In this document: positions 32,417 to 42,852 of the stretch, one piece after another
Position numbering within the stretch: position 1 is the stretch's first letter
How the letters are laid out: each line of letters starts with the position of its first letter
Assembly (NCBI GenBank): GCA_024695285.1
Contig: JAILIM010000103.1
Location: forward strand, 1-64,000
From: Bacteroidales bacterium
GTDB taxonomy: Bacteria > Bacteroidota > Bacteroidia > Bacteroidales > UBA932
Reading direction: 5' to 3'
DNA: 64,000 nucleotides
The notes under the pieces: model-generated
Told to the model about the DNA's origin: nothing
The model's input: the letters and a program-made list of their open reading frames with translations, nothing else
Database searches by the model: none
Translations under genes and position numbers: made by a program

Positions 32417-35400
32417 CATCCGCAAAGTTATGGTGATAGGATCAGGTCCTATCGTCATCGGACAGGCCGCCGAATTCGACTATGCCGGTACCCAGGCCTG
32501 ACTGGCGCTCAAGGAAGAGGGCTACGAAGTGATTCTGGTCAACTCCAACCCGGCGACCATAATGACCGACACCCAACTCGCCGACAAGGTGTATATGGAG
32601 CCGCTCAAACTTGAGTACATAGCCAAGATCATACGCTACGAGCGCCCCGACGCGATAGTGCCCGGGCTCGGCGGACAGACCGGCCTCAACCTGGCCGTGC
32701 AGCTGGCGCGCAAGGGAGTGCTGGACGAGTGCGGCGTGGAGATTCTCGGCACCACCCTCGACGGCATCGAGAAAGCCGAAGACCGCGAGAAGTTCAAGGA
32801 GCTCTGCATCAGCATAGGCGAGCCCGTGATTCCGTCGGAAATCTGCTACAGCATAGAGGACGGCGTGCGTGTGGCCGCTGAGATAGGCTATCCTGTGATC
32901 CTTCGTCCCGCCTTCACCCTGGGCGGCACGGGCGGCGGTTTTGCCGACGATGAGGAGGAACTGCGCGACCTTATGCGCAACGCCCTCGCCATCTCCCCCG
33001 TCCACCAGGTGCTGGTCGAAAAGAGCATCAAGGGCTACAAGGAGATAGAATTCGAGGTGATGCGCGACTCAGCAGACACCGCCATAGCCGTGTGCAGCAT
33101 GGAGAACGTCGACCCCGTGGGCATCCACACCGGTGATTCCATGGTGGTCGCTCCGGCACAGACGCTGACGGACAAGGAGTACCAGCTCCTGCGTGACTCC
33201 GCCTTGAAGCTCATACGCGCCCTCGGCATCGCGGGCGGCTGCAACGTGCAGTTCGCGCTCGATCCGCTGTCGTTCAAGTACTACCTCATCGAAGTGAACC
33301 CCCGCGTGTCGCGTTCATCGGCCCTCGCATCGAAGGCCAGCGGCTTCCCCATAGCCCGCGTGACAGCGAAGATCGCCGTTGGACTCACCCTGGACGAAAT
33401 CACCATCGCCGGCGCTCCCGCCTGCTGCGAGCCCGCCATCGACTACGTGGTGGCCAAGGTGGCGCGCTTCCCCTTCGACAAGTTCACCGAAGCGTCCAAC
33501 GAACTCGGCACCCAGATGAAGGCCACCGGCGAGGTCATGAGCATAGGCCGCACCCTTGAGGAAAGCTTCCTGAAGGCGATGCGTTCCCTGGAAAACGGCT
33601 GCTGCCACCTCTACAGCAAGAAATTCGACGACTGGAGCGCCGAACGCCTTCTGGACTACATCTGCAAGCCCACCGACGACCGGTATTACGCCATCGCCCA
33701 GCTTCTCCGCCTGCGGATCGACCTTTCCCGTATCTACGACCGCACCAAGATAGACCTTCTCTTCCTGGAGAAGATCTACAACATAGTCCGCCTCGAAAGG
33801 GAGCTCGCAGCGGCGCCCGAACTGGACTCCGGGCTGTTGCGCAAAGTCAAGCGCATGGGCTTCGGCGACAAGTACATAGGCCAGGTCCGCGGCATGAGCG
33901 AGACCGACGTAATCAGGCTGCGCGAATCGTACGGCATCAGGCCGGTCTACAAGATGATTGACTCCTGCGCCGGCGAGCGCGAGACCTATGTGCCCTATTT
34001 CTACTCCACCTACGAAGAGGAGAACGAGTCCATACGCAGCGACCGCAGGAAGATACTCGTGCTCGGCTCCGGGCCCATCCGCATAGGCCAGGGCGTGGAG
34101 TTCGACTATTCCACCGTCCACGCCATCCAAGCCATACGCGAGGCAGGTTTCGAGGCCATCATCATCAACAACAACCCCGAGACGGTCTCCACCGACTACA
34201 GCATTTCCGACAAGCTCTATTTCGAGCCGCTGACGGCTGAAGACGTCATGAACGTCATACGCCTCGAGCAGCCGGAAGGCGTCATCGTGACCCTCGGAGG
34301 CCAGACTGCCATCAACCTGGCGGCTCCCCTCTCCGAGTTCGACGTGCCTCTCATCGGCACGGACCTGCAGGCCATCGACAACGCCGAGGACCGCAAGCTC
34401 TTCGAGGCGATCCTCCGCAAGACCGGCATACCCCAGCCGAAGGCCAAGGCCGTCACCAACGTCGAGGACGGCGTTCGGGCTGCTGCGGACATAGGCTATC
34501 CCGTGCTGGTGCGTCCCAGCTTCGTGCTCGGCGGACGCGCGATGATGATAGTGGGCAACGAGGAGATGCTCCGCCACTACCTGGCAAACGCCGTGGAGGT
34601 GAATGAAGATTCACCGGTGCTTGTGGACCATTACATAATGGGACGTGAGACCGAAGTGGACGCCATATGCGACGGCGAGGACGTTTTCATCCCCGCCATC
34701 ATGGAGCACGTGGAGCGCACCGGAATCCATTCCGGCGACAGCATCAGCGTCTATCCTTCCTTCAGCCTCAGCGAAAAGGTCAAAAAGCAGATCATCGACG
34801 ACACCGTGCAGCTGGGCCGCGCCATAGGAATCAAGGGCCTGTTCAACATCCAGTTCATAGTGGACAGCAACGACGACGTCTACGTGATCGAGGTCAACCC
34901 TCGCTCCTCGCGCACCGTGCCGTTCATTTCCAAGTCCACCGGCATACCGATCGCCAAGATAGCCACCCGCGTAATGCTGGGGCATTCCCTTAAGGAACAA
35001 GGCATTACGGAGGTTTACTTCCCCGAGCGCAAGCGCCACTTCGTCAAGACCCCGGCGTTCTCATTCGGAAAGATCAAGGGCATAGACTCCTACCTCTCCC
35101 CCGAAATGAAATCCACCGGCGAGGCCATAGGCTACGACAAGACGCTTACCCGCGCCCTCTACAAGTCGCTGCAGGCTTCCGGCATGGAGGTTCGCCCCTA
35201 CGGCACGGTGCTGGTGACCCTCGCCGACAAGGACAAGGAGGAGGCCCTCCCGCTGATACACCGATTCTACGACCTGGGCTTCAACCTGGAGGCCACGAGC
35301 GGCACCGCCCGCTTCCTCAAGGAGCACGGCCTGCGCACCCGCACACTCCACAAGCTAAGCGAAGGCAGCGACGACATCTTCCGTAGTCTCCGCAAAGGCC

Positions 35401-35591
35401 ACGTCAGCTACGTCATCAACACGATAGACCTCAACCAAAAGTCCTCCCACCTCGACGGCTACGACATCCGCAGCTGCGCCGTGGAGAACAACATCACCAC
35501 CTTCACCTCGCTGGAGACCGTCCGCGTGCTCCTCGACGTACTGGAGGAAATCAGTTTCACCGTGTCCACGATAGACGCCGAATACAAATGA
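32400..35591 (+). CDS. carB: carbamoyl-phosphate synthase large subunit, interrupted by an in-frame TGA at a conserved Cys codon
   Basis: 1063 codons from ATG 32400 if the TGA at 32499-32501 is read through. The opening [20 protein letters not shown] is the canonical CarB start and overlaps carA by 17 bp. The TGA falls in GTQA-[TGA]-LALKEEGYE, where E. coli CarB has GAQACKALREEGYR, that is, at a conserved Cys. Everything after it is intact: two ATP-grasp halves, [49 protein letters not shown] and the C-terminal MGS-like regulatory domain. If TGA stops translation, restart is possible only at GTG 32529, losing part of the first ATP-grasp half. Options are nonsense mutation, assembly error, readthrough or recoding. 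Confidence 0.85.
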
Positions 35592-36325
35592 AAGAAGTCT
35601 CCTTCACGGTGCTGGAAAATGCAGGAATCGCGCCCCGGACCTTCCGGATGAAGTTGTCCGGCGACACGTCCGGCATACGCGGCAGCGGCGAATTCGTGCA
35701 GATAGCCCTGCCCGGCAAGTTCCTCAGGAGGCCCATTTCGGTCCACGACTGCGACTGTGACACGCTCACACTGGTCTATAAGGTCGTGGGCGAAGGCACG
35801 GAGGCCATGTCGAAGATGCAGCCCGGCCACATACTCAGCGCACTGACCGGCCTGGGCAACAACTTCGACATCGACGCCTGCCGCTCGAAGGCCCTGTTGC
35901 TCGGAGGGGGCGTGGGCGCCGCCCCGCTCTACCTCCTGGCCAAGGAACTCTGCGCCCAGGGGAAGGAGACTACCGTGGTCCTGGGATTCAACACGGCGGA
36001 GGAAATTATTCTTGAGGAGGACTTCAAGAATCTTAATGCCACGGTCTTCATCGCCACGCTGGACGGCACCGCCGGTACCAGGGGCTTTGTCACGGACGTG
36101 CTTAGAATCAAGAACTTGTCTTACGACTACTTCTATGCCTGCGGGCCTAAGCCCATGCTCAGGGCCATCTGCGGAGCCGTCCGTGGCACGGGCGAAGTGA
36201 GCATGGAGGAAAGGATGGGCTGCGGAGCCGGATTCTGCTACGGATGCAGCATCGAAACCGCCCGCGGGCCGAAGCGCGTCTGCGCCGACGGGCCCGTGTT
36301 CAAAAAGGAGGACATAATATGGTAA
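35588..36325 (+). CDS. pyrK: dihydroorotate dehydrogenase electron-transfer subunit
   Basis: 245 aa. The FAD/2Fe-2S subunit that passes electrons from class 1B PyrD to NAD+. Seen: FAD binding (FLRRPISVHDCD, LSALTGLGNNF), nucleotide binding (LLGGGVGAAPLYLLA, YACGPKPML) and the 2Fe-2S ligands in ERMGCGAGFCYGCS and RVCADGPVF. ATGA overlap with carB and a 7-bp overlap with pyrD. Confidence 0.95.
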   Translation: MKEVSFTVLENAGIAPRTFRMKLSGDTSGIRGSGEFVQIALPGKFLRRPISVHDCDCDTLTLVYKVVGEGTEAMSKMQPGHILSALTGLGNNFDIDACRSKALLLGGGVGAAPLYLLAKELCAQGKETTVVLGFNTAEEIILEEDFKNLNATVFIATLDGTAGTRGFVTDVLRIKNLSYDYFYACGPKPMLRAICGAVRGTGEVSMEERMGCGAGFCYGCSIETARGPKRVCADGPVFKKEDIIW

Positions 36326-37230
36326 GGGACCTGTCCACAAAGCTTTGCGGCATCCACCTGAAGAACCCGGTGATTCCTGCGAGCGGCACTTTTGGCTTCG
36401 GGCTGGAACTCGCAGACAGCTTCGACCTCAATGTGCTCGGCGGCATTTCCCTGAAAGGCACCACGCTGGAGCCGCGCTTCGGAAATCCCACACCGCGCAT
36501 AGCCGAATGCGAAGCCGGAATGCTCAACTCAGTCGGCCTCCAGAACCCTGGGGCGGATGCGCTCGTGCGGGAAAAAGTGCCGGCGCTCCGGCGCATCTAC
36601 AGCGGCTGTATCATTGCGAATATCAGCGGCTTTGCCGTTGAAGAATACGCCGCCTGCAGCAAGGTGGCGGACGGCTGTCCGGAGATAGACATCATAGAGC
36701 TCAACATCTCCTGCCCCAACGTGCACGGCGGCGGTATGGCCTTCGGCACCGACCCGGCAGCCGCAGCGGAAGTGACCGCCGCAGTGCGCAAGGCCACTTC
36801 CAAGCCCCTTTTCGTGAAGCTCAGTCCCAACGTCAGCGACATAGTCTCGATCGCGCGCGCCTGCGAGGATGCGGGTGCAGACGGACTCACGCTGGTGAAT
36901 ACCTTCCTCGGGATGAGGATAGACATACGGACCCGCAAGCCGGTGCTCGCCAACCGCACCGGCGGCCTTTCCGGCCCTGCCATCTTCCCCATCGCGCTGC
37001 GCATGGTCCACCAGGTCAGCAAGGCCTGCCGCATCCCGGTAATGGGCTGCGGGGGCGTTGCAAGGGCCCGGGACGTCATAGAGATGATGATGGCCGGGGC
37101 CAGCGCCGTGCAGGTGGGTGCGGAGAACATCCGCAACCCCTACGCCTGCAAGGAGATTGTCGAGGCCCTGCCGGGCGTGATGGAAGAGCTTGGAATTGAA
37201 CGTTTAAGCGATATAATCGGATGCGTATGA
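36319..37230 (+). CDS. pyrD: dihydroorotate dehydrogenase, class 1B catalytic subunit
   Basis: 303 aa. An FMN barrel with the class 1 active-site Cys in the segment [18 protein letters not shown], plus [31 protein letters not shown] and [16 protein letters not shown]. Pairing with pyrK indicates the NAD+-linked 1B type rather than the fumarate 1A or quinone class 2 type. The start at 36319 lies inside the end of pyrK. Confidence 0.95.
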   Translation: MVRDLSTKLCGIHLKNPVIPASGTFGFGLELADSFDLNVLGGISLKGTTLEPRFGNPTPRIAECEAGMLNSVGLQNPGADALVREKVPALRRIYSGCIIANISGFAVEEYAACSKVADGCPEIDIIELNISCPNVHGGGMAFGTDPAAAAEVTAAVRKATSKPLFVKLSPNVSDIVSIARACEDAGADGLTLVNTFLGMRIDIRTRKPVLANRTGGLSGPAIFPIALRMVHQVSKACRIPVMGCGGVARARDVIEMMMAGASAVQVGAENIRNPYACKEIVEALPGVMEELGIERLSDIIGCV

Positions 37231-37943
37231 ACAAGGATGTGATCATAGCCTGCGACTTCAGCGGCGGCAGCGAGGTTTCCGCCTTCCTGGGGCTTTTCCG
37301 GGACGAAGCGCGCAAGCCTTTCGTAAAAATTGGAATGGAGCTGTTCTACAGCGAGGGCCCGGAAATCGTGCGCGAAATCAAGCGCCGCGGGCATCAGGTG
37401 TTCCTGGACCTTAAGCTCCACGACATTCCGAACACCGTGCGCAAGGCGATGAAGGTGCTGTCCTCGCTGGACGTTGATATGGTTAACGTACATGCTTCCG
37501 GCACCATCGCGATGATGGAGGCGGCCCGGGAAGGACTCACCAGGCCCGACGGCACCCGCCCTCTGCTGATTGCCGTGACGCAGCTGACATCCACGAGCGA
37601 GGAACGTATGCAGAGCGAACTGCTGATCGGAGCCACGATGGAGGACACTATCGCCTGCTACGCCCTGAACGCCCGAAAGGCAGGGCTGGACGGCGTGGTG
37701 TGCTCGCCGCGCGAGGCCGGGCTCGTGAAAGAGATGTGCGGACAGGACTTCCTGACTGTGACCCCGGGCATACGCTTCGAAGGGGCCACCGCCGACGACC
37801 AGGTGCGCATCACCACCCCTGCCCGTGCCCGGGAACTGGGCTCCGACTACATCGTTGTGGGCCGTCCCGTCACCGCCGCCCCCGACCCCGTCGCCGCCTA
37901 CCAACGTTGCCTAAAAGATTTTACTTTATGGAAAAACAAATAG
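37227..37943 (+). CDS. pyrF: orotidine-5'-phosphate decarboxylase
   Basis: 238 aa from ATG 37227, which overlaps the pyrD stop as ATGA; another ATG lies at 37221. Seen: the opening [22 protein letters not shown], the catalytic Lys/Asp set in [13 protein letters not shown], and TPGIRFE with GRPVTAA at the phosphate site. This is the E. coli/B. subtilis-type short form, not the longer mycobacterial type. It overlaps pyrE by 16 bp. Confidence 0.95.
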   Translation: MNKDVIIACDFSGGSEVSAFLGLFRDEARKPFVKIGMELFYSEGPEIVREIKRRGHQVFLDLKLHDIPNTVRKAMKVLSSLDVDMVNVHASGTIAMMEAAREGLTRPDGTRPLLIAVTQLTSTSEERMQSELLIGATMEDTIACYALNARKAGLDGVVCSPREAGLVKEMCGQDFLTVTPGIRFEGATADDQVRITTPARARELGSDYIVVGRPVTAAPDPVAAYQRCLKDFTLWKNK

Positions 37944-38536
37944 CAAAAGAACTCCTTTCGATCGGCGCCGTATTCCTGCGGCCCGAGCAGCCGTTCACCT
38001 GGGCGAGCGGCATCAAGAGCCCTATCTACTGCGACAACCGCATCACCCTCTCGGCCCCCTCGGTGCGGGAGAAGATAGAGGCCGGACTCGCCTCCCTGGT
38101 GCAGAAGCATTTCCCTGAGTGCCAGATGCTTATGGGCACTTCCACCGCCGGCATAGCCCACGCCGCCATAACCGCCACCCTTCTCGGCCTTCCCATGGGC
38201 TACGTGCGCGGCGAGGCCAAGAGCCACGGCCGCACCAACCGCATAGAAGGGCGTTTGGATCCGGGCACGAAAGTAGTCGTGGTCGAAGATCTCATCAGCA
38301 CCGGAGGCAGCGTCATCGAAGTGGTCAATGCCTTGAGGGAAGCCGGTGCGGAAGTTCTTGGTATAGTCAGCATCTTCACCTACGGCATACGGCGGGGCCT
38401 CGAGCGCCTGCAGCAGGCAGAAGTCGTCAATTATTCCCTAAGCAATCTCGACGCCCTTGTCGAGGTCGCCGCCGATGAGGGCTATATTGCCCCTGAACAG
38501 AAAAAGAGCATTATCGAATTCCGTAACAGTCTATGA
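37928..38536 (+). CDS. pyrE: orotate phosphoribosyltransferase
   Basis: 202 aa. Seen: [14 protein letters not shown], the PRPP-binding signature [29 protein letters not shown] with the catalytic-loop Lys and Arg, and [12 protein letters not shown]. The start is ATG 37928; upstream frames run through pyrF. It couples to pyrB by ATGA. Confidence 0.95.
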   Translation: MEKQIAKELLSIGAVFLRPEQPFTWASGIKSPIYCDNRITLSAPSVREKIEAGLASLVQKHFPECQMLMGTSTAGIAHAAITATLLGLPMGYVRGEAKSHGRTNRIEGRLDPGTKVVVVEDLISTGGSVIEVVNALREAGAEVLGIVSIFTYGIRRGLERLQQAEVVNYSLSNLDALVEVAADEGYIAPEQKKSIIEFRNSL

Positions 38537-39612
38537 AACACCTGATCGACCCTACAGACCTCACCAAGGCCGAAACCGATGAGATCGTCTCTCTCGCCGA
38601 AGATATTATCGCACACCGCGACAAGTATTATGAGCGCTGCGCGCACCGCAAGCTCGCCACGCTTTTCTATGAGCCCAGCACCCGCACGCGCCTGAGTTTC
38701 ACCTCGGCCATGATGGAGCTCGGAGGCAACGTGCTCGGCTTCTCCGACGCCCGCAACTCTTCGGTGAGCAAGGGCGAGACGGTGCAGGACACCGTGCGCG
38801 TGGTCGGCTGCTTTGCGGACGTGATCGCGATGCGCCACTACATCGAAGGCGCGCCGCTCGCCGCTTCGCTGGTCTCCCCCGTGCCCATAATCAATGCCGG
38901 CGACGGCTCCCACAGCCACCCCACCCAGACGCTGACCGACCTGCTCACCATCAAACGTGAACTCGGCCACATCGACGGCATCACCATAGGCTTCTGCGGC
39001 GACCTTCGCTTCGGCCGCACCGTGCATTCGCTCATAAAGGCCCTGGCGCGCTACGAGGGCATAAAGGTGGTGCTGATCGCCCCGGACGAACTGCGCCTGC
39101 CCGACTACATCAAGCAGGACGTCTGCGAGAAGATGGGTGTGAGCTACCGGGAGGTGCGCACCATCGAGGAGGTGATGCCGGAACTGGACGTGCTCTATAT
39201 GACGCGCGTGCAGAAGGAGCGCTTCCTGGACGAGGACGAGTTCGACAGGGTGAAAGACAGTTTCGTGCTGGACAGCGCAAAGATGTCGCTGGCGAAGGAG
39301 CACATGGCGGTACTGCATCCCCTGCCCCGCGTGAACGAGATCCTGCAGGAGGTGGACGCAGATCCGCGTGCTGCCTATTTCCGTCAGGTGGAGAACGGCA
39401 AGTTCGTGCGTATGGCGCTGATCAGCAAGCTGCTGGATTGGAAAGACGATCCTGCGCACCAGATGCCGGAGCGTCCCCTTGCCGAATTCGCCGGCCGTTG
39501 CACCAATCCGAAGTGCATCTGCAACTGCGAGAGTGTGGAGCCGCGCTTCCGCCTCACCGACGAAGGAGTGGTGCGTTGTGCGTACTGTGATGCCAAGATT
39601 CCGGCAAATTGA
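38533..39612 (+). CDS. pyrB: aspartate carbamoyltransferase fused to a PyrI-type zinc domain
   Basis: 359 aa, about 50 longer than a plain PyrB. The catalytic chain is complete: carbamoyl phosphate binding YEPSTRTRLSFTSAM, the VSKGETVQDT loop, GDGSHSHPTQTLTDL and HPLPRVNEI. After about residue 305 follows MPERPLAEFAGRC and then a Cys4 site (C-x4-C and C-x2-C, in CTNPKC and CAYC). This aligns with the C-terminal zinc domain of E. coli PyrI (CPNSNC, CKYC) without its nucleotide-binding domain. The zinc domain normally glues regulatory to catalytic chains, so here it may hold trimers together. No separate pyrI is seen. Confidence 0.94.
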   Translation: MKHLIDPTDLTKAETDEIVSLAEDIIAHRDKYYERCAHRKLATLFYEPSTRTRLSFTSAMMELGGNVLGFSDARNSSVSKGETVQDTVRVVGCFADVIAMRHYIEGAPLAASLVSPVPIINAGDGSHSHPTQTLTDLLTIKRELGHIDGITIGFCGDLRFGRTVHSLIKALARYEGIKVVLIAPDELRLPDYIKQDVCEKMGVSYREVRTIEEVMPELDVLYMTRVQKERFLDEDEFDRVKDSFVLDSAKMSLAKEHMAVLHPLPRVNEILQEVDADPRAAYFRQVENGKFVRMALISKLLDWKDDPAHQMPERPLAEFAGRCTNPKCICNCESVEPRFRLTDEGVVRCAYCDAKIPAN

Positions 39613-39613
39613 T

Positions 39614-39621
39614 TATCTTTG
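39614..39621 (+). promoter_or_regulatory. -7 promoter element of the DUF5020-like gene
   Basis: TATCTTTG matches TAnnTTTG and begins 1 bp after the pyrB stop. Only 6 nt separate it from the ATG at 39628, so the transcript would be almost leaderless. Confidence 0.6.
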
Positions 39622-39627
39622 CGGCGT

Positions 39628-40356
39628 ATGAAGAAAATTTACGCATCCGTCATGCTGCTTGCTGGCCTTCTGTGCGGCTCCCCTGCGGCTGATGCCCAGA
39701 CCGACGTCCGGGCGCTATATAATATATACGGCAGCAACAACCCGGCCACGGTGTGGGTGGAAAGCTGGGGCACGGACAGCTGGGGCGACACTTTCCTGCT
39801 GGGAGGTGCCGGTATGCAAATCGACCCCCTGCGCCCCGTGGACGGACGTTTCGAGATTGCAAGGGATTTCAATCTGTGGCATGAGGTGCCTGTACTGAAG
39901 GACTTCAGCCTCCACACCGAATTCAACGCCATCTTGAACATGGGTAACAGCAACTGGCTGTTCGGAGTGTCATATACCGTGCCCATTGAGAAGTATTTGC
40001 TTCGCGCCACGGTCTCCTACAAGACTTTCAACGGGAACGCTTCTTCTATCTTCCCCGTACAGCTGATGCTTATGTGGCGTATGCCTGACCTGTTCGGCCT
40101 CGAAGGGCTGGAGTTCCGCGGCCTCGCCAAGGGATGGGGTGAAAACACGAAGTATTGGTACGGTGAAGAGAAACCCAACAACGGCATGATCGGCCAGATG
40201 ATCATTACCGCCAATCCCCAGATCTGGTACGCCTTCGGCCGTTTCATCAATTTCGACGGCCTCAGCATCGGCGCCGAGGTGGAACTCTCCTACCACTGGC
40301 TCGGCTGCTTCGGCTTCCGCGTTCGCCCTTCCGCCGGCCTCAAACTCCAGTTCTGA
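39628..40356 (+). CDS. DUF5020-like outer-membrane protein, possibly a nucleoside channel
   Basis: 242 aa. A signal peptide (MKKIYASVMLLAGLLCGSPA...ADAQ) precedes alternating aromatic/polar beta-strand sequence, and the last residue is Phe (LKLQF), the usual outer-membrane barrel ending. The WVESWGTDSWGDTF and YEIARDFNLWHE-like segments fit the DUF5020 family of Bacteroidetes, which resembles Tsx nucleoside channels. Its place directly after the UMP operon fits nucleoside uptake, but this is inference. It has its own promoter and is followed by repeats. Confidence 0.6.
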   Translation: MKKIYASVMLLAGLLCGSPAADAQTDVRALYNIYGSNNPATVWVESWGTDSWGDTFLLGGAGMQIDPLRPVDGRFEIARDFNLWHEVPVLKDFSLHTEFNAILNMGNSNWLFGVSYTVPIEKYLLRATVSYKTFNGNASSIFPVQLMLMWRMPDLFGLEGLEFRGLAKGWGENTKYWYGEEKPNNGMIGQMIITANPQIWYAFGRFINFDGLSIGAEVELSYHWLGCFGFRVRPSAGLKLQF

Positions 40357-40366
40357 CAGCCATAAC

Positions 40367-40380
40367 TGTCATTCTGATCG
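40367..40380 (+). repeat. partial copy of the TGTCATTCTGA repeat
   Basis: TGTCATTCTGATCG, the first half of the dispersed repeat, lies 10 bp after the DUF5020-like stop codon and next to two fuller copies. Confidence 0.55.
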
Positions 40381-40387
40381 CCCCCTT

Positions 40388-40445
40388 TGTCATTCTGAGC
40401 GGCGCGAAGAATCTAGATCCTTCAGCCTACGGCTTCAGGATGACA
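40388..40445 (+). repeat. imperfect palindromic repeat element (58 bp)
   Basis: Begins TGTCATTCTGAGCG and ends TTCAGGATGACA. The outer arms pair (TGTCATTCTGA with TCAGGATGACA), as does the inner part around GAAGAATCTAGATCCTTC, so the whole can fold as a long hairpin. The first 28 bp are nearly the same as the copies at 22572, 40452 and 47904. This looks like a REP- or MITE-like dispersed element. It may also end transcription of the upstream + strand genes. Confidence 0.7.
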
Positions 40446-40451
40446 TAATGC

Positions 40452-40479
40452 TGTCATTCTGAGCGGCGCGAAGAATCTA
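40452..40479 (+). repeat. TGTCATTCTGA repeat, half-element copy
   Basis: Same 28 bp as the left half of the element at 40388, in tandem. A fragment GGAGCGAAGAATCTAA repeats again at 40480-40495. The right palindromic half is missing. Confidence 0.7.
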
Positions 40480-40584
40480 AGGAGCGAAGAATCTAAACGA
40501 CAGAGGTGTCAATGCGCACTGATTTCAAACCATTTCGGAGCGCGCTCACTGCAAGCTCCTGGATAGAGCGCTGATTTCGGAATA

Positions 40585-41313
40585 CTAGTTGATGGCGACG
40601 AAGCAGAGGGCGGCGAGGAGGGCGCCGACGAGCGGGCCGGCCACGGGGACCCAGCTGTATGACCAGCCGCTGCTGCGCTTGCGGCGGATGGGGAGTATGG
40701 CGTGGGCGATACGCGGAGCGAGGTCACGGGCGGGGTTGATGGCATAGCCGGTCGCGCCGCCGAGGGACATACCGATCGCCATGATGAGGCAGGTCACGGG
40801 GAAGGCGCCGAGCGACCCCATTCCGAGGGTCGGGGTGTTGCCCGAGGTGGCGAACATCAGAATCACGAACACGAGCAGCCAGCTGGCGAGGGCTTCGCAG
40901 AAGAAGTTGCGCCACACGTTGCGGATTGCAGGCATGGTGCAGAAGACTCCAAGCTTGGTGTCGGCTTCTTCGGTGGCGTCGAAATGATCCTTGTAGAACA
41001 GATACACTGCGATGGCGCCGAGGAATCCGCCAACCATCTGTGCTGCGATGTAGGGCAGCACATCGGCCCAGGCGAAACTGCCGGCCGCGGCAAGGCCTAT
41101 GGTCACCGCAGGGTTGAGATGGGCCCCGGAATACGGGCCGGCGATGAACACGCCGCACATCACGGCGAAACCCCATCCAAGGGTGATGACGGCCCAGCCG
41201 CCGCCGAAGCCCTTTGACTTGCCGAGGGTGGTACAGGCGACGACTCCGTCGCCGAGGAGGATAAGCACGAAGGTGCCTATCAGCTCAAACAGACACTTAG
41301 TCAATAGTTCCAT
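40585..41313 (-). CDS. glpF: glycerol uptake facilitator (aquaglyceroporin)
   Basis: 242 aa with six membrane helices and both NPA boxes (HLNPAVTIG and AINPARDLAPRI). The Asp and Arg after the second NPA are the GlpF-type selectivity marks, distinguishing it from water-only AqpZ. It lets glycerol enter by diffusion for trapping by GlpK, whose gene ends 3 bp upstream on the same strand. Confidence 0.92.
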   Translation of the reverse strand: MELLTKCLFELIGTFVLILLGDGVVACTTLGKSKGFGGGWAVITLGWGFAVMCGVFIAGPYSGAHLNPAVTIGLAAAGSFAWADVLPYIAAQMVGGFLGAIAVYLFYKDHFDATEEADTKLGVFCTMPAIRNVWRNFFCEALASWLLVFVILMFATSGNTPTLGMGSLGAFPVTCLIMAIGMSLGGATGYAINPARDLAPRIAHAILPIRRKRSSGWSYSWVPVAGPLVGALLAALCFVAIN

Positions 41314-41316
41314 ATG

Positions 41317-42792
41317 TTATTTGGTTAGTGTTCTTGAAATGGCTTCCTGCCAGCCCTTGACGGCGGCGGAAACAGTCTCCTGGGATGCCTCAGGCTTGAA
41401 AGTGCGCTCGGCTTTCCACTGGGCGCGGAGCTCGTCCAGGGAGCTCCAGAAGCCCACTGCGAGGCCGGCCAGGTAGGAGGCGCCGAGGGCGGTCGTTTCC
41501 GTGACGACGGGGCGGACCACGTCGGTGCCGAGTATGTCGGCCTGGAACTGCATCATCAGGTTGTTACGGGACGCGCCGCCGTCCACCTTAAGGGAACGGA
41601 GGGCTATTCCGGCATCCTTGCGCATTGCATCGACCACGTCCATGGTCTCGAAGGCGATGCCTTCAAGTGCGGCGCGGGCGATATGGGCCGCCGTGGTGCC
41701 GCGGGTGATGCCGGTCACCGTGCCTTTGGCATAGGGATCCCAGTAGGGAGCGCCGAGGCCTGTCAGGGCGGGCACGAGATAGACGCCGCCGTTGTCTGGC
41801 ACCTGCGCCGCCAGGGCTTCTATTTCGGAGGACTGCTTGACCAGGCCGAGGCCGTCGCGCAGCCACTGCACTATGGATCCGGCCACAAAGACGCTGCCTT
41901 CGAGGGCATAGTCCACGCGGTCGCCTATCTTCCAAGCTATGGTGGTCAGGAGCTTGTTTTGGGAAGTAATGGCCTTGGAGCCGCTGTTCATCAGCAGGAA
42001 GCAGCCGGTGCCGTAGGTGTTCTTGACGTCGCCGGGCTCGGTGCACATCTGGCCGAAGAGGGCCGCCTGCTGGTCGCCCGCAGCGCCTGCGACAGGCACG
42101 CCGCCGAGCATCTCGCAGCTGCCGTAAACTTCGCTGGATGAGCGTACCTGCGGCATCATGGACGCGGGGATTCCGAGCAGGTCGAGCAGTTCTTCATCCC
42201 AGTGGAGCGTGTGGATGTTGAAGAGCATCGTGCGGGAGGCGTTGGAGACGTCGGTGCAGTGGACGCGGCCTTCGGTGAGTTTCCAGATGAGCCAGCTGTC
42301 CACCGTGCCGAAACGGAGGTAGCCGGAGCGGGCAAGATCGCGCGCGCCGTCGACGTTTTCCAGTATCCAGCGAATCTTGGTGCCGCTGAAGTAGGCGTCA
42401 ATGAGCAGGCCGGTCTTGTCGCGGATCTTTTCCGTGAGCCCGAGGGCCTTGAGGGAATCGCAGTACTCGGAGGTGCGGCGGTCCTGCCAGACGATGGCGT
42501 TGTGGACGGGCTTTCCGGTACGGGCGTCCCATACGATTGTGGTTTCACGCTGGTTGGTGATGCCGATGGCGGCGATTTCAGAGGTCGCGATGCCCATTTT
42601 GGCGATGACGTCCTTCATCACTCCGGACTCGCTTTCCCAGATCTCTTCGGGGTCGTGCTCCACCCAGCCGGGACGGGGAAAATATTGGGTAAACTCCTTC
42701 TGGCTGACGGCAAGGGGGCTGCCGTCGTGATCAAAAATAATGGCACGGGAACTGCTGGTTCCCTGATCGAGTGCAAGTATATACTTTTTCAT
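41317..42792 (-). CDS. glpK: glycerol kinase
   Basis: 491 aa from ATG 42792. FGGY-family kinase making glycerol 3-phosphate. Seen: [31 protein letters not shown], the sugar-kinase signatures around [17 protein letters not shown] and [19 protein letters not shown], and [19 protein letters not shown] C-terminal sequence. The start follows TATATTTG at 42805-42812 (minus strand). An upstream frame would run through that promoter. It is in an operon with glpF. Confidence 0.96.
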   Translation of the reverse strand: MKKYILALDQGTSSSRAIIFDHDGSPLAVSQKEFTQYFPRPGWVEHDPEEIWESESGVMKDVIAKMGIATSEIAAIGITNQRETTIVWDARTGKPVHNAIVWQDRRTSEYCDSLKALGLTEKIRDKTGLLIDAYFSGTKIRWILENVDGARDLARSGYLRFGTVDSWLIWKLTEGRVHCTDVSNASRTMLFNIHTLHWDEELLDLLGIPASMMPQVRSSSEVYGSCEMLGGVPVAGAAGDQQAALFGQMCTEPGDVKNTYGTGCFLLMNSGSKAITSQNKLLTTIAWKIGDRVDYALEGSVFVAGSIVQWLRDGLGLVKQSSEIEALAAQVPDNGGVYLVPALTGLGAPYWDPYAKGTVTGITRGTTAAHIARAALEGIAFETMDVVDAMRKDAGIALRSLKVDGGASRNNLMMQFQADILGTDVVRPVVTETTALGASYLAGLAVGFWSSLDELRAQWKAERTFKPEASQETVSAAVKGWQEAISRTLTK

Positions 42793-42804
42793 AATAGTCT
42801 TTCG

Positions 42805-42812
42805 CAAATATA
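42805..42812 (-). promoter_or_regulatory. -7 promoter element of glpK-glpF (minus strand)
   Basis: Reads TATATTTG on the minus strand, 12 nt before the glpK ATG. It is paired back to back with the + strand element at 42825-42832. Confidence 0.7.
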
Positions 42813-42824
42813 ATTCTTTTTTGG

Positions 42825-42832
42825 TATTTTTG
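42825..42832 (+). promoter_or_regulatory. -7 promoter element of the glycerophosphodiesterase-pgi unit
   Basis: TATTTTTG fits TAnnTTTG. The ATG of the phosphodiesterase follows at 42853. Confidence 0.65.
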
Positions 42833-42852
42833 CAGAACCAAAAGCTAATACG

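Noticed and set aside
32502..32545. bacterial SECIS hairpin after the carB TGA
   Set aside because: I looked for a stem-loop starting within about 20-40 nt with a G/U-bearing apical loop and found no convincing stem, so selenocysteine insertion is not supported beyond the Cys-codon coincidence.
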